DNA from: Rosettibacter sp037481715
GTDB taxonomy: Bacteria; Bacteroidota; Ignavibacteria; Ignavibacteriales; Melioribacteraceae
Direction of reading: 5' to 3'
DNA length: 64,000 bases
NCBI GenBank assembly: GCA_037481715.1
Contig: JBBFLD010000009.1
Span: 1 to 64,000 of the forward strand
In this document: positions 17,530-26,844 of the stretch, piece by piece
Layout of the letters: every line of letters begins with the position of its first letter
Numbering within the stretch: the stretch's first letter is position 1
Notes under the pieces: model-generated
What the model saw: the letters and a program-made list of their open reading frames with translations, nothing else
Databases searched by the model: none
What the model was told of the DNA's origin: nothing
Translations under genes and position numbers: made by a program

Positions 17530-17630
17530 AAATTTATCTCCAATAATCTATGAAATCTTTTTTAGTACCTGGCAATTACTTGTTGTTTTATATTAGATTT
17601 AATTTTCTGAAAATCATTTTCATTAATTTT

Positions 17631-18458
17631 TCATTTCACATTAAGTTTGCTGTAATCTAATTCAGAACCAAGCACACTGTGAGGAATTAAATAAACAATG
17701 AACATTAAAATTGATGCGAACAAAACCCACTTCTTTGGATTATCAGATTTTTTGATTTTATAAAATGCAATCAGCCAACCAATCATAGCAATTAAAGTTT
17801 TGTTGTCAGTCAAATCAAAACCAAATGGAATGCCTGTCCAAAACTCACCAAATGCATAAAACTGCATTAAAGGACCAAGTATGAATCCGCCAATAAATAG
17901 ACTTATGATTGTAGCAAGTGAATAGAATTTTAATTTAGGATGATTGTTAAAAAATTCAAATGCAGCTCGTGTTGAAAATAACATTGAAATAAACATTAAG
18001 ATAATGTGAGGAATTAATATCCATGCAGGCACATCACCTTTGAAACGGATAACCACAGTTCTATTTTCGGGGATGAAAATTTTTTTATCACCTTTTTTTA
18101 ATTCAATGAAGTACTCAAGTTTTCCTGCTGGGGGCTGCTTTGGAAGTTCGGCACTTAATATTTTTTCTCCTTTCATTTCAACTGTGTTATAATCTTTGTC
18201 AAATTTATATCGTCTCCAGTATAGAATTCCTTTGATACTTTCATCATCAGTTTTTACGCTTATTGTATAATTTTGGTTTGATGAATAACTTCTTTCTAAC
18301 TTATACTTAATTATTTTATTCTCGGATTTGTTTGATGACTCAAATTTTATCTCGCCTTTAAGCGGGTAGGTAGGGCCTGTAATTCTTTGATAAACTGCAG
18401 ATGAAATTGTAATTAATAAAGCCAAGAACCAGAATAGAAAACTTTTTGTTTTGGTCAT
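17631..18458 (-). CDS. Membrane protein with extracytoplasmic beta domain, function unknown
   Basis: 275 residues. Residues 7-25 form an N-terminal membrane anchor or signal. About 30-140 is a beta-rich extracytoplasmic part (YPLKGEIKFES, YTISVKTDDE, GKLEYFIELKKGDKKIF). At least four membrane helices follow (about 146-165, 178-203, 220-236, 243-263), ending in a short hydrophilic tail. I do not recognise an enzyme motif. It is 101 bp upstream of the OPT transporter on the same strand and could be cotranscribed with it. Confidence 0.75.
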   Translation of the reverse strand: MTKTKSFLFWFLALLITISSAVYQRITGPTYPLKGEIKFESSNKSENKIIKYKLERSYSSNQNYTISVKTDDESIKGILYWRRYKFDKDYNTVEMKGEKILSAELPKQPPAGKLEYFIELKKGDKKIFIPENRTVVIRFKGDVPAWILIPHIILMFISMLFSTRAAFEFFNNHPKLKFYSLATIISLFIGGFILGPLMQFYAFGEFWTGIPFGFDLTDNKTLIAMIGWLIAFYKIKKSDNPKKWVLFASILMFIVYLIPHSVLGSELDYSKLNVK

Positions 18459-18532
18459 ACAATATTTATCTAAAATTTAACTGCAACTTAAAAAATGTTG
18501 ATGTATAGAACAATTTTTATTTGGTAATCTTT

Positions 18533-18715
18533 TTATAATGCTGATAAACACTTATTGTTTTTATTGTTGTATTTCTTAAAATATTTACACCATACCGCTA
18601 ATTCTTTTCTGCAGGCACCAACGGCAGATGGTTTTCCAAACAAAGCATATTTGCATGAATAATCACAGTATAACGGAAAATTATAATTGCTTTTCTTGGA
18701 AGATTTTCTATTCAT
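18533..18715 (-). CDS. Small Cys-rich protein, 60 residues
   Basis: Start taken at ATG 18715; longer minus-strand readings to 18919 only run antisense to gmhA. The sequence is basic and has five Cys (17, 21, 35, 43, 56) in the pattern CDYSC ... GACRKELAVWC ... NKC, which looks like a small metal- or Fe-S-binding fold. No membrane segment. It is divergent from gmhA across a 70-bp gap. The family is not named here; the regular Cys spacing is the main argument that it is real. Confidence 0.55.
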   Translation of the reverse strand: MNRKSSKKSNYNFPLYCDYSCKYALFGKPSAVGACRKELAVWCKYFKKYNNKNNKCLSAL

Positions 18716-18785
18716 AATAAATCCAATTTTATTAATAGAATGATAATAAACTTTCTTATCTTTGAAAAGAAATTTAGAGGCAATT

Positions 18786-19370
18786 ATGATAGACAAAGAA
18801 AAATTTTTTTCTGATTCATTAAAAGAAAGTGCAGAAACAAAGTTGAACATAGAAAAATATTGTAAAGAAGAAGTTCTTAAAGCAGTTGATATTATTTCTG
18901 ATGCATACAAAAAAGGCAAAAAGATTTTGTTATGTGGAAATGGAGGAAGTGCTGCAGATAGTCAGCATATTGCAACAGAATTGATGATAAGATTGAGTCA
19001 TAAAATTAATCGTCCTGCGCTGCCTGCCATTGCATTGACAACTGATACATCAAATTTAACAGCTGGAAGCAATGATATTGGTTTTGAAAATGTATTTGCA
19101 AGAAGCATTGAGGGACTTGGAAATGAAGGAGATATTTTAATTGCTATTTCCACAAGCGGTAATTCATTAAATATTATTAAAGCCGTAGAAAAAGCTAAAG
19201 AGAAAAATTTATTTGTAATCGGATTGCTTGGCGGTGACGGGGGCAAATTAAAAAGTAAAGTTGACCTGCCAATAACTGTTCCCTCTTCAAATGTCCAAAG
19301 AATTCAAGAAGGACACATCACAATTGCTCATATAATTTGTGAACTTGTTGAAATGGAATTATACGGATAA
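18786..19370 (+). CDS. gmhA: D-sedoheptulose 7-phosphate isomerase (SIS domain)
   Basis: 194 residues from ATG 18786, preceded by AGAGG at 18776-18780; a TTG at 18762 lacks such a site. Single SIS fold with CGNGGSAADSQH (50-61), Glu65 matching the catalytic Glu of E. coli GmhA, STSGNS (123-128) and the C-terminal QEGHITIAH with His177, the expected catalytic His. It makes D-glycero-D-manno-heptose 7-phosphate, the first step to ADP-heptose for LPS, and so supplies the heptosyltransferase at 5.6 kb. Confidence 0.93.
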   Translation: MIDKEKFFSDSLKESAETKLNIEKYCKEEVLKAVDIISDAYKKGKKILLCGNGGSAADSQHIATELMIRLSHKINRPALPAIALTTDTSNLTAGSNDIGFENVFARSIEGLGNEGDILIAISTSGNSLNIIKAVEKAKEKNLFVIGLLGGDGGKLKSKVDLPITVPSSNVQRIQEGHITIAHIICELVEMELYG

Positions 19371-19470
19371 TAAAGTTTCACATGTTTTTTCTTCCTGTCG
19401 TTTTTATTTACAGTAATAACACAATTTAAAATTTTTTATCTTTGCATTGAATTTTATTAAAGAGGAGGAT

Positions 19471-21954
19471 ATGACAGAAAATTTTGACATGATAAAAAGA
19501 GTGTATGCAGGATTTAGAAAGAAAGTTCAGGATGCACGTAAAGTTGTTGGAAGGCCATTAACTTATGCAGAAAAAATACTTTACGCACATCTGTGGGATC
19601 CTGCAAAACAAGAATTAATACGCGGTAAAGATTTTGCTGATTTTGCTCCAGACCGCGTAGCCATGCAAGACGCAACAGCTCAAATGGCAATGCTTCAATT
19701 TATGCATGCAGGCAGAAAAACATCTGCTGTTCCTGCTACTGCACATGCTGACCATTTAATTGTGGCTCAAAGCGGTTCCAAAGAAGACCTTGAAAGAGCT
19801 ATCGAAGAAAACAAAGAAGTTTATGAATTTCTTGAAAGTGTATGCAAAAAGTATGGAGTTGGCTTTTGGAAACCAGGTGCTGGTATAATTCATCAAGTTA
19901 TACTGGAAAATTATGCTTTCCCTGGTGGAATGATGATTGGGTCTGATTCTCACACTCCTAATGCAGGTGGACTCGGAATGATTGCAATTGGTGTTGGTGG
20001 TGCAGATGTTGTTGATGTTATGGCTGGTATGCCTTGGGAATTAAAATGGCCAAAATTGATTGGAGTTAAATTAACAGGAACATTATCTGGTTGGACATCA
20101 CCAAAAGATGTGATTTTGAAAATTGCAGGTATTCTAACTGTCAAAGGCGGAACAGGTGCAATCATTGAATATTTTGGTGAAGGAACCAAATCAATTTCAT
20201 GCACTGGAAAAGCTACAATCTGCAACATGGGTGCAGAAGTTGGTGCTACAACTTCAATTTTCCCATTCGATGAAAAAATGGCTAATTATTTAAGAAAAAC
20301 AAATCGTTCTGATGTGGCTGAGCTTGCAGAAAAATTAGCAGATGAACTTAAAGCTGATGACGAAGTTTATGCAGAACCAGAAAAATATTTTGACCAGATT
20401 ATTGAAATTAATTTAAGTGAACTTGAACCTCATATCAATGGACCTTTTACGCCTGACCTCGCTCATCCAATTTCAAAAATGAAAGAAGCTGTTATAGAAA
20501 ATAATTATCCAGATAAGATTAGTGTTGCATTGATTGGAAGCTGCACAAATTCAAGTTATGAAGATATTGACCGTGCAGCAAATATAGCTCGTCAAGCACT
20601 TGCCAAAGGTTTGAAAGCAAAAACACAATTTACAATTACACCTGGTTCAGAACAGGTAAGAGCAACTATTGAAAGAGATGGGCAGCTTCAAGTACTTACA
20701 GAATTTGGAGGAACAGTACTGGCAAATGCTTGTGGTCCATGCATCGGAATGTGGAAAAGAATGGATATTAAAACTGGCGAGAAAAATACAATCATAAATT
20801 CTTTCAATAGAAATTTTGCAAAAAGAAATGATAATAATCCCGAGACTTATTCATTCATTGCAAGTCCAGAAATTGTAACTGCACTTGCAATTGCTGGAAG
20901 TTTATCTTTCAATCCAGAGACAGATTATTTGGTTAATGAAAAGGGCGAACAAGTTAAACTTGATCCGCCATTTGGAGATGAACTTCCTGAAAAAGGATTT
21001 GAAAAAAATACACTTGGTTATTTAGCTCCTTCGCCTGATGGATATAAGACAGAAGTAAAAATTGACCCGAACAGTGAACGACTTCAATTTCTTGAACGAT
21101 TTGAACCATGGGATGGAAATGATTTTATTGATTTACCGCTTTTGTTAAAAGTTAAAGGCAAATGCACAACCGACCATATTTCACCTGCTGGTTCGTGGCT
21201 TAAATATCGCGGGCATCTTGATAATATTTCCAAAAATATGTTTCTGGGTGCAATTAATGCATTTACCGGCAAAGCAGGCGAAGCAAAAAATATTTTTACA
21301 GGTGAATATAAACAAGTTCACGAAGTTGCAAGAGAATATAAAGCTAAAGGATTGGGCTGGATTGTTGTTGGGGATGAAAATTATGGAGAAGGTTCATCTC
21401 GTGAGCATGCAGCAATGGAACCAAGATATCTTGGAGGCAAAGCAATAATTGCAAAAAGCTTTGCAAGAATTCATGAAACAAATCTGAAAAAGCAAGGAAT
21501 GCTTCCATTGACTTTTGCCAATCCTGATGATTATAATAAAATTCAAGAAGATGATAGATTGAGTCTGGTTGGGTTAAAAGAATTTGCACCGGAAAAACAA
21601 TTAAAGTTGATTGCTAAGCATAGTGATGGCTCAGTTGATGAAATTTGGCTCAATCATTCTTTTAGTGCTTCGCAGATTGAATGGTTCAAAGCTGGAAGTG
21701 CACTTAATCTGATTGCCGAAAGTCAAAAAGAAGTTAAAGAAAAGAAAAAGCCTGCTGCACCAAAGAAAGCTGCTAAAGCAAAGATACAAGCAAAGAAAGC
21801 AAAACCTGCTCAAAAGAAAACAGCTAAGAAGAAAGTTAAGACACAGAAAACTAAAAAAACCGTCAAGCCCGCTGCAAAGAAAAAGGTTCAAGCAAAGAAA
21901 TCAACAACAAAGAAAACAACTGTAAAATCAAAAAGCAGGACAAAGAAAAGATAA
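19471..21954 (+). CDS. acn: Aconitate hydratase with C-terminal lysine-rich tail
   Basis: 827 residues from ATG 19471, with AGAGGAGG directly upstream. The core (1-752) is a mitochondrial-type aconitase: 4Fe-4S ligands Cys358 (GSCTNSS), Cys421 and Cys424 (ACGPC), substrate loops SDSHTPNAGG and GSSREHAAMEPR, and the swivel domain at the C-terminus. It isomerises citrate and isocitrate in the TCA cycle. Residues 753-827 (DNA 21727-21951) form an added tail with 33 Lys and 2 Arg among 75 residues, built of KKxxAKK-like repeats with Ala, Pro, Thr and Val, like the tails of histone H1 or bacterial HU-type proteins. No frameshift is needed to read it. The tail suggests nucleic-acid binding; this is inference. 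A strong terminator follows. Confidence 0.95.
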   Translation: MTENFDMIKRVYAGFRKKVQDARKVVGRPLTYAEKILYAHLWDPAKQELIRGKDFADFAPDRVAMQDATAQMAMLQFMHAGRKTSAVPATAHADHLIVAQSGSKEDLERAIEENKEVYEFLESVCKKYGVGFWKPGAGIIHQVILENYAFPGGMMIGSDSHTPNAGGLGMIAIGVGGADVVDVMAGMPWELKWPKLIGVKLTGTLSGWTSPKDVILKIAGILTVKGGTGAIIEYFGEGTKSISCTGKATICNMGAEVGATTSIFPFDEKMANYLRKTNRSDVAELAEKLADELKADDEVYAEPEKYFDQIIEINLSELEPHINGPFTPDLAHPISKMKEAVIENNYPDKISVALIGSCTNSSYEDIDRAANIARQALAKGLKAKTQFTITPGSEQVRATIERDGQLQVLTEFGGTVLANACGPCIGMWKRMDIKTGEKNTIINSFNRNFAKRNDNNPETYSFIASPEIVTALAIAGSLSFNPETDYLVNEKGEQVKLDPPFGDELPEKGFEKNTLGYLAPSPDGYKTEVKIDPNSERLQFLERFEPWDGNDFIDLPLLLKVKGKCTTDHISPAGSWLKYRGHLDNISKNMFLGAINAFTGKAGEAKNIFTGEYKQVHEVAREYKAKGLGWIVVGDENYGEGSSREHAAMEPRYLGGKAIIAKSFARIHETNLKKQGMLPLTFANPDDYNKIQEDDRLSLVGLKEFAPEKQLKLIAKHSDGSVDEIWLNHSFSASQIEWFKAGSALNLIAESQKEVKEKKKPAAPKKAAKAKIQAKKAKPAQKKTAKKKVKTQKTKKTVKPAAKKKVQAKKSTTKKTTVKSKSRTKKR

Positions 21955-21968
21955 AATTAATTTGGATT

Positions 21969-22012
21969 AGCCCTCTGTGGATTATTGCAGAGGGCTGATT
22001 TAAATTTTATTT
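21969..22012 (+). terminator. Intrinsic terminator after aconitase
   Basis: AGCCCTCTG (21969-21977) and CAGAGGGCT (21988-21996) make a perfect 9-bp GC-rich stem with a 10-base loop. It is followed by GATTTAAATTTTATTTG, a T-rich tract. It lies 14 bp after the stop codon. Confidence 0.8.
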
Positions 22013-22078
22013 GTAATTTTCAATAAAAAATTAGAATTTTTATGTAGTTAAAAAATAATTATGATGTGAGGTTGTTTT

Positions 22079-22270
22079 ATGAAAATAATTAAAAAAAATA
22101 ACTTAATAGACATAAACAAATTTATTAAGCAAGTAGCTGAAAAAGAATTTCAATCATATTTTGAGAATAAAGAAATACAAAAAATAAAAGAAATATTAAA
22201 TAAGAAAAACCAACAAAAAGGAAAAAGTTTTACTTTTACTGTTGGTGATATAAATGCCTACCTGGGATAA
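22079..22270 (+). CDS. Small charged protein preceding the SDH-type protease
   Basis: 63 residues, very rich in Lys, Glu and Asn, probably helical (FIKQVAEKEFQSYFENKEIQKIKEILNKK) with a short C-terminal strand (SFTFTVGDINAYLG). Its 3' end overlaps the start of the next gene by 17 bases, so the two are translationally coupled. That arrangement suggests a dedicated partner or regulator of the protease, by inference only. No known domain recognised. Confidence 0.6.
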   Translation: MKIIKKNNLIDINKFIKQVAEKEFQSYFENKEIQKIKEILNKKNQQKGKSFTFTVGDINAYLG

Positions 22271-23143
22271 AATATTAAATGAAATAGAAAATCTTAATCC
22301 ATTAACTGTTTTGGAAAAATATATCAAGAAACTTTACGAGAGAACTCAGCGAACTACTATTTGTTACATGTCAGCCTTTACAGTATTAAAACCCCCCGTT
22401 CCAACCCCTTTTCATTCTATTATAGATCAAGATATACAGGGTTTATGACTTGTATTAATGATACTAATAAAGATAGTCTTGATTTAATTTTGCATACTCC
22501 CGGTGGTGATTATGAAGCAACAAAGAGAATTATAAATTATTTACACGAAACATTTAAACATATAAGAGTTTTTATACCACATATGGCGATGAGCGGCGGT
22601 ACCTTAATTGCATGTGCTGCGGATGAAATAGTTATGGGACCATATTCAAGTTTAGGACCAACCGATCCACAGATTTTTCTTGATGAAAATTATATTCCTG
22701 TTAGTGCAGTAATAGATGAATTTGAATTAGCTTTTAACGAAATATCTAAGGATCCTACCAGAGCATTATTATGGTCTGAAAGATTAAGACAAATACCTTT
22801 TGGAAAAATTAAAGCAGCGCAAAATATGGAAAGAAATTCGTTGAAGTATTTAATTGATTTATTAAAGAAAAGAAATTGCAAAGGTTTGGAAGAAAACAAA
22901 GTGAAAAATTTGGCAGAATATTTAAATAGCGGCAGAAGCCATTCATCTCATGGAAGGGGTATTAGCTTAAAAGACGCAATTGAAAACGGTTTAAATGTAT
23001 TAGACTTAAGAAAAGATAAAATAATTGAAGATGATGTTTTATCAATATATCACTCGGCAATAATATTGTTTGAGAAGACACCAGTTCAAAAAATTATTAT
23101 TAATCATATGGGAAAAAAATACATCAGTCATTATCAGGGTTAA
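22254..23143 (+). pseudogene. SDH-type serine protease (ClpP/crotonase fold), split by one frameshift
   Basis: Two overlapping frames join into one protein of about 296 residues. The first (22254-22448) ends at PFHSIIDQDIQGL(stop); the second continues as GFMTCINDTNKDSLDLILHT from about 22440. Restoring one T in GGTTTATG (22440-22447) rejoins them. The second part has the hallmarks of the serine dehydrogenase-proteinase (SDH_sah) family: ILHTPGGDYEATKRI, MAMSGGTLIACAADEI with the nucleophile Ser, GPYSSLGPTDPQI, and NSGRSHSSHGRGI. Such proteins are often membrane-associated peptidases of unclear role. The single indel in a short T run could be a real mutation or a sequence error, and the rest is well conserved. 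The 3' end overlaps the convergent DUF192 gene by 20 bp. Confidence 0.8.
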
Positions 23144-23690
23144 CTCTTCGCCAAACAATTTTATCGCCTTCTTTAATTCCAAGCTTGTCAGTATATCCTG
23201 CATTTACTTCAACTACATACTGTGAAGGTTTTATTGAAGAATATGTCTGTTCAGAGTATGGCGTTGTATTTTTATGAATTTTTACAATTTCCATTTTTGA
23301 ATTAATAAAAATAATATCAAGTGGAATCATTGTATTTTTCATCCAAAATGATTGAGGAGATTCATTTGGAAAAATGAAAAGCATTCCTTGATTTTCTTCC
23401 ATCTTATCTCTAAACATTAAGCCTGTCATTCTCTGTTCATCATCATCTGCAATTTCAATATCAATCTTGGAAATCATTTCTCCATTTTGATTTACAAAAG
23501 TCAACTCACCTTCTTTTGTGAACGAATATGCTGCTTTGGCTGTCATTGCTTTTTCTAATTCCGGATTAACTTTTTCTTTATTAAAAACAATATTCGATAA
23601 AATTAAATAAACAGCAAAAGATAAAATTACTAATACAATCACAATCTGAAATAATAAATTTTTGTTTTTCTTCTTCATTTTAATTCCCAT
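23124..23690 (-). CDS. DUF192 family protein, membrane-anchored
   Basis: 188 residues (an internal ATG at 23678 would give a 184-residue form). A hydrophobic anchor lies at about 11-34, followed by a linker and the DUF192 domain (about 75-185): DDDEQRMTGLMFRDKM, FWMKNTMIPLDIIFI, VEVNAGYTDKLGIKEGDKI. Family members are periplasmic or secreted beta barrels of unknown biochemical role. It is the last gene of a minus-strand group whose next member, seven bases upstream, is the GHL10 protein. Its 3' end overlaps the convergent SDH-type protease. Confidence 0.85.
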   Translation of the reverse strand: MGIKMKKKNKNLLFQIVIVLVILSFAVYLILSNIVFNKEKVNPELEKAMTAKAAYSFTKEGELTFVNQNGEMISKIDIEIADDDEQRMTGLMFRDKMEENQGMLFIFPNESPQSFWMKNTMIPLDIIFINSKMEIVKIHKNTTPYSEQTYSSIKPSQYVVEVNAGYTDKLGIKEGDKIVWRRVNPDND

Positions 23691-23696
23691 TTATTT

Positions 23697-25154
23697 CTAT
23701 GATTTTAATCTCATTAACTTATTTGTTTTCTGAAATATCAAGAAAATGGTTTTATAATTTTCAATATTCTTCTTTAAGCTAAGAGTATTTTTTCCACGAT
23801 TAATTTTAGTTTTTAGAAGAATCTCTTCGCTGTCGTTTGCCGTTTCTCCCTTTACAATAATTTCATCTTCAGTTTCCGAATAAATTATTATTTCAGAATA
23901 ATCTTTTGACTTTTTGATGAGTGCAGGTATTAAAAATTGACTATTGTAAGAAGAAAAATTTTCTGATGATGCAATTTCTTCATTGTTATTTTCTTGTGAT
24001 GATTTGCTTTCAGCTTTATGGGTGGTGTTATGATTTTTATTCAATTCAGATTTTGTAGTATTGACATCATTGCTGAAAGCAAGAAATTTATAATCCTTTA
24101 TGTTTGAATACCGGAAGAATGCTACACCACTTGCCCCAATCTCTCTTGAATATTCAATCATCTTTTCTATTTCATTTTTTACTTCATCTTTGAATGCACC
24201 AATTCCAATAACAACTTTTTTGCCGTATGAATTTTCTGTCCAATCTTTTGCAAGAATATCAAATTGATATTTATCGCCAAATGACCAATAAACTTGAGGT
24301 GCTATGTAATCAATTATTCCTGTTCTAAGCCATTCTTTTGTATCTTGATAAACCTCATAAAGTCCTTCCCAGCCGTTCATTCCTTTATGATTTTTGTATA
24401 TTCCAATTGGAGTTGCACCAAGCTGAATATGAGGTTTGACAGCTTTAATTTTTTTGTTGATTAGTGATATTAAATCTGTAATATTTTTTCTTCTCCATTC
24501 GTCTTTTGAAAATTTATTTCCATATAATTGATAAGTTGAATCATCCTTAAAATTTTTTCCCGGATATCGAATGTAATCAAGATGAACACCATCAATATCA
24601 TAATTTTCAACAAGTTCTTGAATAAGATTCGAAATATATTCTCTTACTTCGGGCAGACCAGGATTTAACCAGTATGATTTTGAATTATCTTTTTTATCCT
24701 CAACAATCCATTGCGGTTTTTTTTGAATAATATGCTCGGGATGATTCATAACATTTAGTTTACTTCCTGCAAAGACCTGCACAACATTAATCCATGCATG
24801 AATTGAAAGTCCGCGTTTGTGTGCTTCTTCAATTGCAAACTGGAGCGGGTCGTATGGCATTCCTCCTTTCCCATCAATATAAAAAGAAAAAGGTTCAAAA
24901 GAAGATTTGAACATTACTGTTCCATTGCTTCTGACCTGAAAATAAATTGTATTTAGATTTTTTGATTTAATGCTGTCAAAAATTTCTTGAAGTGATTTTT
25001 TCTGAACGTCAATATTGAAAGTTGGAGGGGGCCAATCCAATCTGTGATTTGTTGCAACCCAAACAGCTCTTATTTCATTAATCTGTGAGTAAGCTGCAAA
25101 AACATTTATGAAAAAAAATAAGATTGTTAAGAAGAGATTTTTTTTAATCAGCAT
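23697..25154 (-). CDS. Glycosyl hydrolase-like family 10 (GHL10) secreted protein
   Basis: 485 residues. Signal peptide MLIKKNLFLTILFFFINVFAAYSQ, then the TIM-barrel GHL10 domain (about 26-345) with IRAVWVATNHRLDWPP, YFQVRSNGTVMF, PYDPLQFAIEEAHKRGL, IHAWINV and DGVHLDYIRYPG. A Ser/Asn linker (~365-400) precedes a small beta domain at the C-terminus (SEIIIYSETEDEIIVKG). The family is thought to act on cell-wall or polysaccharide substrates, but the reaction is not established for this branch. It sits three bases downstream of aroB and four genes share this strand with tight spacing. Confidence 0.88.
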   Translation of the reverse strand: MLIKKNLFLTILFFFINVFAAYSQINEIRAVWVATNHRLDWPPPTFNIDVQKKSLQEIFDSIKSKNLNTIYFQVRSNGTVMFKSSFEPFSFYIDGKGGMPYDPLQFAIEEAHKRGLSIHAWINVVQVFAGSKLNVMNHPEHIIQKKPQWIVEDKKDNSKSYWLNPGLPEVREYISNLIQELVENYDIDGVHLDYIRYPGKNFKDDSTYQLYGNKFSKDEWRRKNITDLISLINKKIKAVKPHIQLGATPIGIYKNHKGMNGWEGLYEVYQDTKEWLRTGIIDYIAPQVYWSFGDKYQFDILAKDWTENSYGKKVVIGIGAFKDEVKNEIEKMIEYSREIGASGVAFFRYSNIKDYKFLAFSNDVNTTKSELNKNHNTTHKAESKSSQENNNEEIASSENFSSYNSQFLIPALIKKSKDYSEIIIYSETEDEIIVKGETANDSEEILLKTKINRGKNTLSLKKNIENYKTIFLIFQKTNKLMRLKS

Positions 25155-25157
25155 AAA

Positions 25158-26252
25158 TTAAGCTTTGTAATATTGAATCCCATTGTTCAATGCATAAACA
25201 ACATCTTCTTTGCTTGCTGGAACATCAATTAGTAGTTGGCCTGCTTTCTTCAACAGAACAAATTTAATTTCGGCATCCTTATTTTTTTTGTCTCGTTTCA
25301 TAATTTCATAAAGTTTGTTCGGATTATATTTTTGAATATCAATCGAATCAGAAAATTTGAGAAGCAGAGGAAGATAATTTTCGAGTTCAGAATCTTGAAG
25401 AAGATTTATTTTGTTTGAAAGATGAAGTGCACAAGTTAATCCTACAATTACAGCCTGCCCATGTTTTAAGTTGTGTTTTTGTTCTACTTCAATTGCATGT
25501 GCAAATGTATGTCCAAGATTTAAAATTTTTCTTAAGCCCGATTTTTCTTTCTCGTCATTTTTTACAATATCACCTTTGAACTGAACACATTTTTTAATTA
25601 CATCTTCAATAACATTGCTCTTAACATCAAGAAGTTTTTGAAGTTTATTTTTAATTTCATTGTAAAAATCATCGCCTATTAATAGGCCATATTTTAAAAT
25701 TTCTCCCATTCCACAAATTATTTCATCCTGCGGAAGAGTTTTCAGAAAATTTGTGTCAATTAATACAAGCTCAGGCTGATAGAATGAACCAATAATATTT
25801 TTTGTGTTGCCAAAATTAATTCCTGTTTTTCCTCCGACTGAACTATCGACCATTGAGAGCAGGGTTGTAGGAACTTGAATATATTTTATTCCTCTTGAAT
25901 AAATTGATGCAGCAAAAGAAGCAATATCACCGGTAATTCCTCCTCCAATTGAAATTAATAGTGTATCTCTTCCAAAATTATTTTTAATTAACTTAGAAAA
26001 AATTTCTTTGAGTGAGTTGAAGGATTTGTTTTCTTCCTTTGCTTCGAATATGTGGAAGAATTTTTTTCCATCAAGTTTTTCATAAAAAGATGAAATAGTT
26101 TTCTGATGATTTAGGTAGAGATTTTTATCAACTACAAGAAAAATATTTTTATTTGATTTAATGATTTCAAAATCAGCAAGTCTATGGAAAATGCCGCTGC
26201 CAATAAACACGGGATAAGAATTGTTTGGAATTTTTATATCAATCTTTTTCAT
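25158..26252 (-). CDS. aroB: 3-dehydroquinate synthase
   Basis: 364 residues, normal length. NAD-binding half with ISIGGGITGDIASFAASIYSRG and the family hallmark QVPTTLLSMVDSSVGGKTGIN. The metal-binding half includes GMGEILKYGLL (Glu), RKILNLGHTFAHAIE (His) and KHGQAVIVGL (His). It converts DAHP to 3-dehydroquinate in the shikimate pathway, which also feeds chorismate to the menaquinone operon at 45-54 kb. Its start overlaps the end of aroK by 14 bases. Confidence 0.96.
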   Translation of the reverse strand: MKKIDIKIPNNSYPVFIGSGIFHRLADFEIIKSNKNIFLVVDKNLYLNHQKTISSFYEKLDGKKFFHIFEAKEENKSFNSLKEIFSKLIKNNFGRDTLLISIGGGITGDIASFAASIYSRGIKYIQVPTTLLSMVDSSVGGKTGINFGNTKNIIGSFYQPELVLIDTNFLKTLPQDEIICGMGEILKYGLLIGDDFYNEIKNKLQKLLDVKSNVIEDVIKKCVQFKGDIVKNDEKEKSGLRKILNLGHTFAHAIEVEQKHNLKHGQAVIVGLTCALHLSNKINLLQDSELENYLPLLLKFSDSIDIQKYNPNKLYEIMKRDKKNKDAEIKFVLLKKAGQLLIDVPASKEDVVYALNNGIQYYKA

Positions 26253-26781
26253 TTATCATTCTCATTATTTTTTTTGCAATATTATCTACAGTGATGCCAA
26301 TCGGAGTTAAGTTGGTTTCAATTATTAAATCTGCTTTTTCGTAAAATGGTTTTCTTTTTTCAAGCAGTTCATTAATTCTTTTTATGAATTCTTCTTTTGG
26401 TGTTTCGTTTAGAACAAATTCACGGAATAAAGGTCTGTCGGTTTTGCTTTTAAGTCTTTTGTAAATATCCTCTGGAGAAGCCTTGAGATAAATTATTTTA
26501 CCTGTGTTTTTCATCAGTTCATAATTATGAGGGAAAGTAATAGTTCCTCCGCCAAGAGAAATAACTATGTTATCTTTTTGAATTAGCTTTTTGAGTATCT
26601 CACTTTCAAGATTACGGAAATAAGGTTCTCCTTTTTTTTCGAATATTTCTACAATTGTAGATTTTTCATGCTCTTCGATTTCCTGATCGAGGTCATAATA
26701 ATCCAATCCGAGCACATTGGAAAGTATTGGTCCAATTGTGCTTTTACCACTTGCCATGAATCCTGTTAAATATATGCGCAT
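26239..26781 (-). CDS. aroK: Shikimate kinase
   Basis: 180 residues from ATG 26781; a TTG at 26793 would add MQKS and is less likely since family members begin directly at RIYLTGFMASGKST. P-loop GFMASGKST (~7-15), shikimate-binding DLDQEIEEHE with the expected Asp-Leu-Asp, LSLGGGT-like ISLGGGT, and the adenine lid RPLF with its Arg. It phosphorylates shikimate with ATP. It overlaps and precedes aroB, forming the frequent aroK-aroB pair. Confidence 0.94.
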   Translation of the reverse strand: MRIYLTGFMASGKSTIGPILSNVLGLDYYDLDQEIEEHEKSTIVEIFEKKGEPYFRNLESEILKKLIQKDNIVISLGGGTITFPHNYELMKNTGKIIYLKASPEDIYKRLKSKTDRPLFREFVLNETPKEEFIKRINELLEKRKPFYEKADLIIETNLTPIGITVDNIAKKIMRMINEKD

Positions 26782-26844
26782 ACTTTTTTGCAAAAATTTA
26801 TTGGCAAATATAAATAAACTTAACTTACCTTACATGAGTGGGAG

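Noticed and set aside
18533..18919. 128-residue version of the Cys-rich protein
   Set aside because: The extra N-terminal part is antisense to gmhA; only the part from ATG 18715 looks like protein.
21727..21951. Lys tail of aconitase as a frameshift artefact
   Set aside because: The tail keeps a regular KKxxAKK-like pattern with Ala/Pro/Thr/Val in the coding frame, and the stop is followed directly by the terminator; the other frames are less ordered.
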